The position numbers and the translations under genes are program-made. This document shows positions 36,301 through 47,300 of a stretch of DNA of 64,000 bases, one piece after another. Position 1 is the stretch's first letter; the number at the start of each line of letters is the position of its first letter. Source of the DNA: Litsea cubeba (taxonomy: Eukaryota; Streptophyta; Magnoliopsida; Laurales; Lauraceae); assembly GCA_012931725.1 (NCBI GenBank), contig CM022945.1, forward strand, positions 14,618,087 to 14,682,086. Reading direction: 5' to 3'. Below the pieces are notes generated by a model. It saw nothing but the letters and a program-made list of their open reading frames with translations. It ran no database searches and was not told the DNA's origin.

Positions 36301-36504
36301 TTAGGGATAGACGACCAAGCGTCTAGAGCACATGGTACAAAAGAACTTCCTTTTGGTCTTGAAGTAAAGGGGGAGAAAGCAAAACCTCCATTGGCTTTCA
36401 ACATCCATGGCCTGCACTAGCCCACCACAGTAGGGGCACGATCCTGGCGCAGATTGCCTGCCCAACACCTTCTCTTCCTCGTCGCACACGAATACCAGAC
36501 ACAT
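36301..36504 (-). CDS. Small zinc-ribbon-like conserved plant protein (67 aa)
   Basis: An intronless 67-codon frame plus stop: MCLVFVCDEEEKVLGRQ at the start, CPYCGG at residues about 23-28, MDVESQWRFCFLPLYFKTKR in the middle, and a closing CTMC then RRLVVYP. The two CXXC pairs about 30 residues apart suggest a single zinc ribbon. Plant genomes carry very similar short proteins of this layout, to my recollection with no established biochemical role. It is clearly protein-like compared with surrounding frames, and a TATA box lies at a suitable distance. Expected to be soluble: no signal peptide or membrane helix is evident. Function unknown. Confidence 0.85.
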   Translation of the reverse strand: MCLVFVCDEEEKVLGRQSAPGSCPYCGGLVQAMDVESQWRFCFLPLYFKTKRKFFCTMCSRRLVVYP

Positions 36505-36621
36505 CTCTTTGGCTAATCTCTGTTGGCTGCTACTGCCGCCTTTCTCTGCCTTCTTGTTTGTTTGGGTGAGGAAATCTTGAATATGTAGCTTTGTTTGGAC
36601 GCGTCGGAGTACAAAAATGTA

Positions 36622-36628
36622 ATTTATA
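36622..36628 (-). promoter_or_regulatory. TATA box of the zinc-ribbon gene
   Basis: Minus strand reads CCTATAAATTAC. The TATAAAT lies about 118 nt upstream of the start codon. Transcription would begin about 30 nt downstream, giving a leader near 90 nt that is A/G-rich and has no upstream ATG that I noticed. Confidence 0.6.
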
Positions 36629-36869
36629 GGAAAGTTGGGATGGAAAATGGAAAGTCCTACAAATTTCTCGAAGGATTAACACGAATGTGTCAAATGTCGA
36701 AAGCGCGTCGGTTTTTGTTTTTTTGTTTTTTTCACAAAAAGGTTTCCACAGAGCTGATTTTACGTGGAGAATTCTGGTGTTGAATGAGAAATTTCTCGGT
36801 GGGCTTGCATCTTTGAATATTTGAGGAGTTCAAAATGAATCCCCTCACTCCAGATGCAATGACTTCAAA

Positions 36870-37185
36870 ATTTATCGTTTGATAAGTCTGCTAATACTAA
36901 TAGAGTCAAGTAAGATAAAGCTATCATTTTAAAAAAAAAATTTCATAAAAAAGTTTTTAATTTAAATTATTTTTTTTAAAATAAAAAATCAAAAAGTAAC
37001 CTCATTTCTCCACTAAAAAGATAAACAAAGTCCACAATCAATATAAAAAATAAAAAATATTCCATAATAAACAACTAAAAATAAAATACCATAATAACAT
37101 ACTTATATTTTATTCTTTATTCAAGATAATCTTTACTTCACGCAACTTCATTAGTAAAGCCCCCAAAACAGCCCTTTAAGGGGAC
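36870..37185 (-). mobile_element. MITE, family 2, copy 2
   Basis: Reverse complement aligns with 21425-21765: shared AAGTAAAG near the terminus, then GAATAAAATATA, TATTTTTAGTTGTTT and AGTGGAGAAATGAG. AT-rich with no ORF. It sits upstream of the zinc-ribbon promoter. Confidence 0.65.
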
Positions 37186-39660
37186 AATTATAAGATCATA
37201 TTTCTGTAAAAAGAACAAAAAAATTCTATCAGAAAAGGAAATGCTATGTTGTGAGATTTCTTTTCATGATGAAAAGTGGAAAAATAAACTGTTTTTACTA
37301 GTGATTCTACATAAATCATTTTGAGAGGAGGTCGGATTTGCTTTTCCACGTATTAAACATTATATTTCGGCCACCTCTATAGGTATTTGTTTTTCAATGA
37401 ATTGCTAAAAACTTAGCTCATTTTTACACCTTTTTTTTTTTTTAAGAAAAGAGGTTACACCAAACATAAACCTTATTGTAGTGCAGAATTTAGTTTTTAC
37501 AATTCTCTTTTTTTTTTTGGAAAACTGCCATACAAACATACCCTTAGTCAGATACTCAATATATTACATTATAAATCTTTCAGTTATTAAGAATCAAACT
37601 ACCACGAAGGAATAGGGCCAAGGTCGAGTCGAGTTAAAGGTAGACCCAAGTGTTGCGATGCGAGTGCACTCGCACCTGCGAGATTTGAGAAACTCCTTAA
37701 ATAATACATTAAATTTTTTTATTATTTTCTTATTTGACTTCTTAATCTGATCATTACCCGCACGTACCACCCAGATGAAAATCCAAAGTCCACCATTGGG
37801 CCCAAGGGCCAGCTCCCAAAGAGCCAGTGGTGAGCATTCTCTACACAGTGCTTTCTTGGACTTATATAGCCTGATTAAGCTTGTGCTTTCACTGCATATA
37901 CACAATTAGATTTGGTATAAATCTCTATGTTAATGATCCATCATTATCATTATGACATCATTCCCATAAAGCACAATGGCCCTTCCCCTTGTGTCATGTT
38001 GCACTCATATGCCCCTTTTTTTTTCACATCTCAACACATTCCACTCTCTTCTCTTTGTTGTATGTAAACTGTACAGCTTGCCATGTTGCCATTACTTGCC
38101 CTTCATGGCCGTCTATTTCAAGTGCTGAGAGGTGGAGAGGACTATATATATCCCAACTAAGGGCCCATTTGACATCTTTTCCTACAAATCTTTTAATTCT
38201 CATAGAATATAAGTTTTGAAAATATATTTTGATCAAACGAATTCCCTGTCTTATCTTCTCTTGGTCTCTTCCTCTCTCTTTTTCCCTCTGCTGGTATAAG
38301 GAAAGTGATTGCTCGTTACAGTTTTGAGAACAAATTGCCAAACAAGTTTTGCAAGGTCCATTATCATAGTCTAAATGTTAAATTTAATTCCTTCACCATC
38401 TAACAATTATGTGGCGCCCTTCCTTCCTCTTCTTTTTGGTAAAAAAAAGAAAGAAATATATATGTCTTATTTTCACTCCAATAAGAGTTGGGTTAGTAGT
38501 CATAGATTTAATACGCGACGAGTTGTGTATTTTACATGTATTCAATACGATAGTAGTTCAATTCTTAGAGTAATTTAATAGAGTCATCTAGAATTGGAGA
38601 TGTAGGGGGGGGGGGGGGGGGGGGGGGGGGGGAGCCTTATGGGATTCTTATAAGGCCTAGTCTAAATGGATTCGGACTTGCGGTTGATATTGGAGATCAA
38701 GGTAAGGATATGCTGAAGCACTACCACTAGCACATGTGCTACATCAAAACCATTCTATATATGACTAGTTCCCATCATATAAATGACCGAACATCAAAAT
38801 AAAGCAGGTCCTTTGATCAGATCTATTGCCGTTGCACATGCTTGTTGGATGTTGATGGTTCGAGTACCTTTTCTAACCATCTGATCTATCACATGTATGT
38901 GGGCCATCTCCATTATTTTTCCAAGTCCTTACTGATAAATTAATAGGTGGTTTTGGCTTATATAGCAGATCCAAGGTGCTCCTGATGGATCAATTTAGAT
39001 CTTGGCTAGATATAAATTACTCTGACGCATGTGCATTTACACCATCAACCTATCTGAATATATTTTATGTTCATGTTGGCAGCTGTTTTTGCATACACAC
39101 ACACCCCTACATTTTGTCCTATTTGTTAGCAGAAAAAAACTACCTCTTGGATAATTATTACAAGTCAAAAGCCAATTCAACTAAATTGGAAAATGCTTTC
39201 AAAATAAAAATAAGTTAGAGGTCTTGGTTAATTTTTCTATAAGCATTCTCAATCATTGAATTATATATATTATAAACATGCATACTTATATAGAAAATAT
39301 CTTAAGCAGAGTAGAACTAAGAGGGAAGGGGGACATGGCCCACTCAGAATTTTCGTTTAAGGGGAGTTTTATACTTTTTTAATGTATGACCCCAGAACTC
39401 CCATAAATCAAAAGCCAACCATAATGAGTCATAAAATACTTTCAAAATATATAAAATCAAGTCATACATAGCAATGATCGGTTTTTCTACTGGTATTCTT
39501 GTTATTTTTTATTTTTTATTTTTGATAACGGAGCTTGATTAATTCATACGGGCTTAGGGGATGCCCCTTTTAGAAATTCCGAAAAAATATTTTATGAAAT
39601 TTTTTGTATTTTTTCTTATATGATCCCACACCTACAAGATTTTTTTCTTAAAAATTTATA
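37186..39660. other. Intergenic; unassigned TATA-bearing segment near 37770-37870
   Basis: A minus-strand TATATAAG near 37861-37868 precedes GC-richer sequence (about 37740-37850), which stands out from the AT-rich surroundings but codes for nothing I recognise. The poly-G tract at 38605-38632 is listed separately. No other structure identified. Confidence 0.4.
38605..38632. repeat. 28-base uninterrupted G run
   Basis: G homopolymer directly following GATGTA on the plus strand. Long enough for intramolecular G-quadruplexes. The exact length is subject to sequencing error. Confidence 0.9.
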
Positions 39661-39745
39661 TGGTGCAGTGGGTAGAATATAGAATATATTGAAAAACTAT
39701 AAAAGATGAGAGGTCAATGGTTCGAATCTTTATCATCTTCAAATT
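39661..39745 (+). mobile_element. tRNA-like SINE head fragment
   Basis: Box A-like TGGTGCAGTGG at 39661 and box B GGTTCGAATC at 39719-39728, with about 48 nt between them, as in tRNA-derived SINEs. No tail or TSD defined. The cloverleaf arms do not pair convincingly, so it is not a functional tRNA gene. Confidence 0.45.
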
Positions 39746-41210
39746 GACTTCACGTTGAACTTAGTTTTAGATTGGACTCCCATGACAGTAAGTTGAGAGG
39801 TCAAAATTGCAATTAATAGATAAGCGTTATTTTTGCCTAGTTGGGGGGCAATGATTTGGTAGTTCAAGCCACAAATTTATTTTTACCATTTATATATGAA
39901 AAACTATAAATATATGTATCAAGAGAAAGGCATAGTTATGTCTTGCCATGGGCTACCATTTTGAAATTCTAGCGCCCTTGAGTCACAATTCATGTCTACT
40001 ATCACTCTAAGCCTTGATTTTGAAGCCCCAAAGCTAAATTGTTTCATTTTTTAAAATGTTTCAACCAATGGTCAATAATTGATCATAATCGAATTGAGAT
40101 GGCTTACAATTATGAGTGTAGCCGGATGAGTCTCTTTATATGTAATAGAATTGTGTTTTAATTCTTTCAAAAACAATTTATGTATTATTTTTGAATTATG
40201 CCTTTATAACATGTGACTATTCTAACCATTTCAAAATAAAATCAGTTTCTTTCAAATCAATCAAAATGGGTCAAAAAAAATGTTTGCTCGGTAGCCTACC
40301 TGCATTCTTGGACGTTTTAGGAGTGAAAAATAATTACTCAAAGTTAGGTCCCTTTTATAAAGAGTTTAGATCCCCTGATATATATACAACTGTGTGACAC
40401 ATCTTGGATCTCAATTGTGAGTATACATGGAGATAATTCGAATCGTTCAAGATGAATCACATACCCTCTAGGGACATATCCACATACTTCATTATAATAT
40501 GAGTAGGCAGAATGGTAAGATTGAACACATGATTAAAACGTGATAGGGTGATATGGCCTTCGTAACTTTTTATCTTGTATTCAATTGAATGGTGGGACTT
40601 ACTCCAATTGATTTGAAATTTTGAAAATACATCCTTGGAGGGAATGTGATTCATTTTGACCAGTCCAAATCATCTCTATGTGGGCTCCATGACGAAGATC
40701 TCAAGATGTATTATGCGGTTCGGATGTAATCTTTTATAACTTTAGTAGTTTGGAATTTGGATCCTCTGTGTCTTTGACTATAGAAAATTTTACGAGAGTG
40801 TAAAATCAAGTGGGACCCATATATGTAAAATCAAAAGTATCAAAAAAGTAAATTTTTGTTATCACACTTCATGTTTTTATTTTGGATTTTTTATAAAAGA
40901 TTCTCCATATTTACTAGAGTAAAATTTGAAAGTAATGGCTTGGCTTAAAGAGCCGTTCAATTTTCGTTCCCGAGTTTCACTCCTTTCCAACTCAGGATTT
41001 CTCCAATCTCCCGACTCGTCTCAGGATCCAATTCCAAACTGACAAAGGCTCGGAATCTCCCACACATCAAATACATCTCATTGGTTCGTACCAAATACCG
41101 GCTCATCATATTGCCTTCGAAATCATTACATACGAAAAGGATTACAAAAAATTCCCAATCCCAAACAAACAAAAGAAACCCATCTAAATTTCCTCTTTTT
41201 ATACGAACTC
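39746..41210. other. Intergenic and GFS9 upstream region
   Basis: No coding sequence recognised. The last few hundred bases are presumably promoter and 5' UTR of the plus-strand gene at 41399. The 147-residue minus-strand frame here overlaps that leader and lacks protein character. Confidence 0.5.
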
Positions 41211-41233
41211 TCCTCTCTCTCTCTCTCTCTCCT
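41211..41233 (+). repeat. (CT)n tract in the GFS9 leader
   Basis: TCCTCTCTCTCTCTCTCTCTCC, about 170 nt upstream of the start codon. CT/GA repeats are common in plant 5' UTRs and are bound by GAGA-binding (BBR/BPC) proteins. Direct role here is inferred. Confidence 0.7.
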
Positions 41234-41398
41234 TCACTCACCGCTATATTCATGCGCAGCTGTAAGAAACAACAATCCAAATTCCAATCCACCTCTTGCA
41301 GAAAACCGAAATCGACAAGAACAATATCCGCTAGATCCGATCTCCGCCGTTCGATTCGATCCGCCATGTTCGATCTCCAGCTCTGAATTGCCCACAAC

Positions 41399-44300
41399 AT
41401 GAGGCTCTCCTTCTGGCGATCCAGAGATCGCTTCTCCTTGCAAGAGCTTCGGTACGATTCCTTTTTTTTTTTTTTTCCTCCTTAGGGTTTGTGTTTTGGT
41501 ATTGATTTTATGTGATTTGGGGTTCGAGAATATGCAGGGGGGTCGATATCAATTGAATTTTGTCAGATTGCGTTTGGATTGTCTTTTTTCTTAGGAAAGA
41601 TTTGATCTTGCTGGGGATTAATGTCGTTTGGGTCGAGAAAAGAGTAGGAACCTAGGGAGATTTCTTGGAAAAACATCGTATGGAAGAAAATCCGAAAATT
41701 GCCCCATTTTCCCCATTCAATTAGAGAAGTGAGGAATTTGATTATACGTCAGATTTTTATGCGGAAGCGAAGAATCCGAATCGTCCAGCTGTGGGCGTTG
41801 TTGTGGATGGGTGTCATTCAATAGTTAAACAGAGTCTATAATAGCTGTTTCAGATGGAGAATTGGTGATAATCAGAAAGCTGGAGAAGAAATAGAGGACC
41901 AAGCTCATCAAAAGGGAATTTGAACCTTGTAACTCAATGGAGAGAGTTCTCATCTCCTGTTATTTTGGTTAGCAAAGGGATTAGATGCTACTAATATATT
42001 ATACATTCCCACTTAGGTAACATGGCAAGATACCTAAGTCTCCCTTGCAATGAAGCAACTAACTACCAATGGAAATATTCCAGAAGCAACCAGCATTCTT
42101 AAGATAATCCCAAATGATCTCCTACCCAAGGATATCCCAGAAATGTCGTGGACACGAGGTTCGTTGTGGCTGTTCCTGCTTGTCCCTTTTGGTGGGTGCC
42201 TTAAGTAGACTGTCGATTTTTGGATAGTTTGATTGCAATTTGGACCTGCAGTGGGCCTCATCTGCTTGGATTGATCTGTATGTTTGCCCTATGTTAATAA
42301 CCCACCACCCTGCACGTCAAAGTGCTTATCAAGAGTCTCTTAAAATATTGAGGAGGTGAGATGCACCATAAAGAGATGAGAGTTACATTTTCTGTTTTGC
42401 AATGGATGAAGAGATGATGCATTGGTAACGCGGCCTTCTTTAACATAGAACACCTATTTGGAATGAAATGGCGTCCACTTCCTTTCTGCATTGTGCATTG
42501 TCTGGATAGACCATTGTACTTTTTTGTACTGTTATCTTTTTTATCAATAATACTGAATATTTAGGGTTCGAGATCTCTAGATTGGTCCGCTCAATAAATC
42601 AGCCCACTAGTGTGCAAAAAACAATAAACTACACAGCAAAAATAAAATCACAAGTACAAACCACAAAGATGCCAAATTTAAGGTGGAAAACCCTAACCGG
42701 GTAAAAAACCACCGATCCGTACTGGATCTAATCAAACACTATGAATCTCACAATTACAAGAAACTCAGATTTCTTCTCTAGATATCCCCTATCTAAAGAC
42801 TGAAGTTACCTTGTGTCGCATCACGCTTCAACGACATCACACTGTTGATTGCAATAGATTCAGCGCTCGACTCCTCAAATCTTCTACGCAAGAAGACGAT
42901 CTTCTGCAAGGAATGCAGAAGAATATGGCTCTCTAGAGTACTTGGCAGCACAACTCTTGAATAAGTCTCTAAAGAATGTTTCTCTCAATTGGATCACAAA
43001 TTCAGAACTTGAGAGATGATCTATGTCTCTTTTGGGTTGTGAAAAACACCCAATTTATAGCCCCTAATTCGTGCAAGAGACTCCTAAAAATAATACACTC
43101 GGAAAAGGAGTTTTTCTCAAACACTAACACAGAGTCCTGAATGAACTGGGCTACCTGCGTCACCCTCATCCTCTCTATAGCGAGGTATGATTCTGCCTCG
43201 AGACTCTTTTCACATGTCTGACAGCGCCTGTTGCCTTTTTTTTTTTTGTTGAATTTTGACGCCTTGACTTCAATATTCTAACAATCTCCCCCTTTTGGCA
43301 ATTCTTGGACAAATCTCACTAATACAATATCATCTACCCAAAAGAAAAATCCAAAATACATTGAATTTTTAAAACAAAAAAAAACAGCATTGTAGATCTT
43401 GAATTGCCTTAGCTTGTAGAACTCTCTCAGGCTTCATTTTTCTCTCCCTGAATTTGTCCATAATTGACAAACAAAAATAATCATGCAGATTCTGTCAATC
43501 TGGATGCAGTAGCTCCCCCTCAATTTTGACTCCCCCTCATTATGATCTTCGTATCAGCACTGGGGGTGGGTGCTTGACCTCCTTGATCAGGGCTTTTTAT
43601 AGTTAGCCACCCATACTTTTGTAGTCAGAACTTTCAGCATGGTGTGAGCAAACTCCTTAGGCAAATCAGATTTTCTAACCCAAATTGGAGTTGTCTTGGG
43701 TGGAGAAAAACTCTTCCGCCATTGCTTGGTCTTGGGTAGACTTTACAGCTTCTTGCAATGGGGACGAATGTGTCATTTCTTTCCACAGTGGTGACAAGTG
43801 GATGTGCGTGCAGCGCGTGACACATTCTTTTTCTTGAAACTACTCGACACATTATTTGAAAGTGCAGTATGTGTAGTAGCATGTGCAACAGGGCTCACCC
43901 GGTGCACAAAGTGCTCCCCGGCTAAGCGGGGGTAGGGGGAGGGTGGGCGCATGTGTACGCAGCCTTACCCTTGCAATTTTGCAAAGAGGCTGTTTCCACG
44001 CCTCGAACCCGTGACCTCGAGGTCACCAAAGGAGCAACTCTACCGTTGCGCCAAGGCTCGCCCTCATGTGCAACACTTGAAACAAAAATTGTTTTACCTT
44101 TAGCATTTGAAGTGGATGCACCATGATCATAACCGAGACCGCTTCTGTCAAAATGAGACTTCTGACTACACAAGATATTTGTAAGAGTCTTTGAACCAGT
44201 GTTCATCTTGTTTAGTGAAGCTTGTTTCACTTCTAGCTCAGACAGAGTGATCTTCAATCTTCCTTGCAAATCTTCTTTTGCAGCTTTTACAATCACTATC

Positions 44301-47300
44301 TCTTTCTTCAGTTTCACTATTTCTTGTTCAGACTTCTTAAATTTTTGACCCTCAGTAGTCATAGTTTCAGTCATGCAGATCTTCTGACTTTCCAAGAGAT
44401 AAACATTTTCAAGTGCTTGCTCTAATTCAATTTTCAATGCAGAATTTTCTACTTGAGCAGCCTGAAGCTTGATAATAATCTTCTTACCATACTTTGTCAT
44501 CTTGACACAATCAACATATGTAGCATGATACAGCTCTTCATAATCTTTCTCTTGATCTGATATCTCATCATCATGATCTTCATCAGTATCATTGTCAGAC
44601 AGAGACCTAGCCATGAAAGCCACAAACTTGTCATTCACAGTTTCAGAAGTTTCAATTGAAGGATCTTGTTCTTCTTCTGATGACTGTTCCTCCCAAGTTG
44701 TGTTGAGAGCCTTTTTCAATGCACTATTTTTCTTGTTGGCACACTCACTAGCATAGTGACCATAGCCGTGGCACTCAAAATATTTAGTTTTTTTTTTGCA
44801 GAATCCTTTTTCTCAAATTTAAAACTCTTCCACTTGACTTGTTTTGACTTCATGTACTTCTTGAAACAATTAAACATTTCAGCCATAACATCTTCAGCCT
44901 CAGATTCAGAATCAGAACCAGACTCAGTTTTCTTTTCAGGTTTCTTTCTTGATTCTGAGTTGGCTTTCAAAGCAATACCTTTTTTTTTATTTTCCTTTAT
45001 CCAAACGGTTTGCTTCAAAGGTTTGAAGATTCCTACCAGCTGGTTTACCTTGAGGGTATCAAGATTTTTGTTTTCTTCAATAGCATCAACTTTAGAATCG
45101 AACCTAGAAGGTAGAGACCTCAGAATTTTCTTGACAATCTTGTTTTCTTGAATTTTCTCACCCAGATTGAAAACAGAATTGACAATATCATTCAGTTTTG
45201 CATAAAATTGATCAAATGTCTCATCTTCTTCCATCACGATGGTTTCAAATTCTTTAGTCAGCCTTTGCAATTTAGATTGCTTCACCGTGTCTGTACCCTC
45301 ATACACTGTCTGTAAGACTTCCCACGCTTCTTTTGAAGTTTTGCAAGTGGAAATCCTACGAAATTCTTCAGCAGACACTCCATTGTATATACTATTCACT
45401 GCCTTGTTATTATAATTGGAGGTATGCTTCTCATCCTTAGTCCATTCAGCTTTAGGTTTAGGAACAGTTTGTCCACTAACCACAATTGTTGGTCTGGAGT
45501 AGCCCTCTTCAACAACATCCCAAACATCATCATCAATGGACTTAAGGAACCCAATCATCCTTTCCTTCCAATATGCATAATTAGAACCATCTACCAAAGG
45601 GGGCTTAGAAGTTGATGTCCCTTCTCGATTGAACACTATTATAGAAATCTCTTTAGATCAAACACAGCAAATTAGTATAACCCGCTATGATACCAAATTA
45701 AAGATTTAGGGTTCGAGATCTCTAGATTAGTCCACTCAATAAATCAGCCCATTAGTGTGCAAAAAACAATAAACTACGCAGCGGAAATAAAATCACAAGC
45801 ACACACCAAAAGGACACCAAATTTAAGGTGAAAAACCCTAACCAGGTAAAAAACCACCGATCCGTACTGGATCTAATCAAACACTATGAATCTCGCAATT
45901 ACAAGAAACTCAGATTTCTTCCTTAGATATCCCCTATCTAAAGACTGAAGTTACCTTGTGTCGCATCACGCTTCAACGACATCTTACCGTTGATTGCAAC
46001 AAATCCAACGCTCGACTCCTCAAATCTTTTACGCATGAAGATAATCTTCTACAAGGAATGCAGAAGAACCTGGCTCTCTAGAGTACTTGGCAGCACAACT
46101 CTTCAATAAATCTCTAGAGAATGTTTCTCTCAATTGGATCACAAATTCAGAACTTGAGAGAAGATCTATGTCTCTTATGGGTTGTGAAAAACACCCAATT
46201 TATAGCCCCTAATTCGTGCAAGAGACTCCTAAAAATAATACACTCAGCGAAAGGAGTTTTTCTCAAGCACTAACACAGAGTCCTGAATGAACTGGGCTAC
46301 CTGCGTCACCCTCGCTATAGCGAGGATCACCCTCGCTATAGCGAGGTATGATTCTGCCTCGGGACTCTTTTCACATGTCTGACAGCGCCTGTTGCCTTTT
46401 TTTTTTTTTTGCTGCCGTTTTTGTTCACTTTGACGCCTTGACTTCAATATTCTAACAAATACGTTGATAATGTCTCTGAAACAGAGAGTCAAGTGGAATC
46501 TACTTGTAACTGTTCTACTATTAGGAGTAATTCCTTCTTATATCTACTGTCTGGCTGGAGTAGAAGCTGGGATTTTTGCATGGTTTTCCATCCAGGCCTT
46601 TCACAATGGTTGGTGATTCCTTTCTTATCCTGGATGGCCAAGTGGAATCTTCCATTTCTTGTTTTTCTCCTCATTCCAAAATGATTTGGGGCTTGCTTCC
46701 ATCTTCAAATGTGTTCTTCAACTTACTGAGGTCCATTTATTGGCTGTTTGAGAATTGGCACTTCCAACACTGGTCGGATTCCTTGGCATGTTGGCCCATT
46801 AATTGGGAATCTTTTCTTGTCAAATAGCACCCACAAAATGGGCCTTTGTCTTATTGGATCATTGAATAGCAGTAATTTTTCTGTAATCATATTATTATTA
46901 TTTTTTGGAGTTTGTAGAGAGAGGCAGACAACTTCTGCACTACAAGTCCTTCATTATAACTGGGTCTAGAATTCCCATGGAAAGCATTTATTGGACTGTG
47001 CACCAATGCTGATCGTGGTGTACAATTAAAGCAGTTTCAGACTAGGAATGTAAGAAGAACTTGATATGTAGTTGATGAATATGATAATTGTGGTTATAAA
47101 AACAAAAAGAACATGATAATTGTCTTGGTTTAGTTGTGATTTTGTATTTTTGGGATGATGGTTTATTGAGAAGTGTGAGCGGCATTGGAATTATGAACTG
47201 TGGATGATAGTATAGGTGGAGTACATAAAAAATGATTTATTCAAGTTCTATCAATCTATAGTTTGGGTACTGATATTGGAATCCAAGTTCTGCAATATTA

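Larger units (their letters stand above)
42554..46457 (-). mobile_element. Gag-only LTR retrotransposon, element B (complete, pol-less), with nested SINE
   Basis: Minus strand: 5' LTR 46457-45699 (759 bp, starting TGTTAGAATATTGAAG), primer-binding site TGGTATCATAGC at 45695-45684 (one mismatch to the initiator-Met tRNA complement), interior 45698-43284, polypurine tract AAAAGGGGGAGAT ending at 43284, and 3' LTR 43283-42554 (730 bp, ending TATTCA). Exact 5-bp TSD AATAC at 42549-42553 and 46458-46462. The interior has Gag only; about 600 bp follow Gag with no protease, integrase, RT or RNase H. It fits the class called TR-GAG (terminal repeats plus GAG). Antisense to GFS9. Confidence 0.95.

Noticed and set aside
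37594..37905. 103-codon minus-strand frame after a TATATAAG box
   Set aside because: No domain, no conserved motif that I know, and only weak composition contrast. Kept only as an unassigned segment.
38156..38350. Possible Tourist-like MITE starting TAAGGGCCCATTTGAC
   Set aside because: The right-hand partner CAAATTGCCAAACAAG is too weak, and no second TAA sits at the expected place.
40957..41400. 147-codon open frame on the minus strand
   Set aside because: It overlaps the GFS9 leader in antisense, has low-complexity Arg/Glu repeats made by the CT tract, and no recognisable domain.
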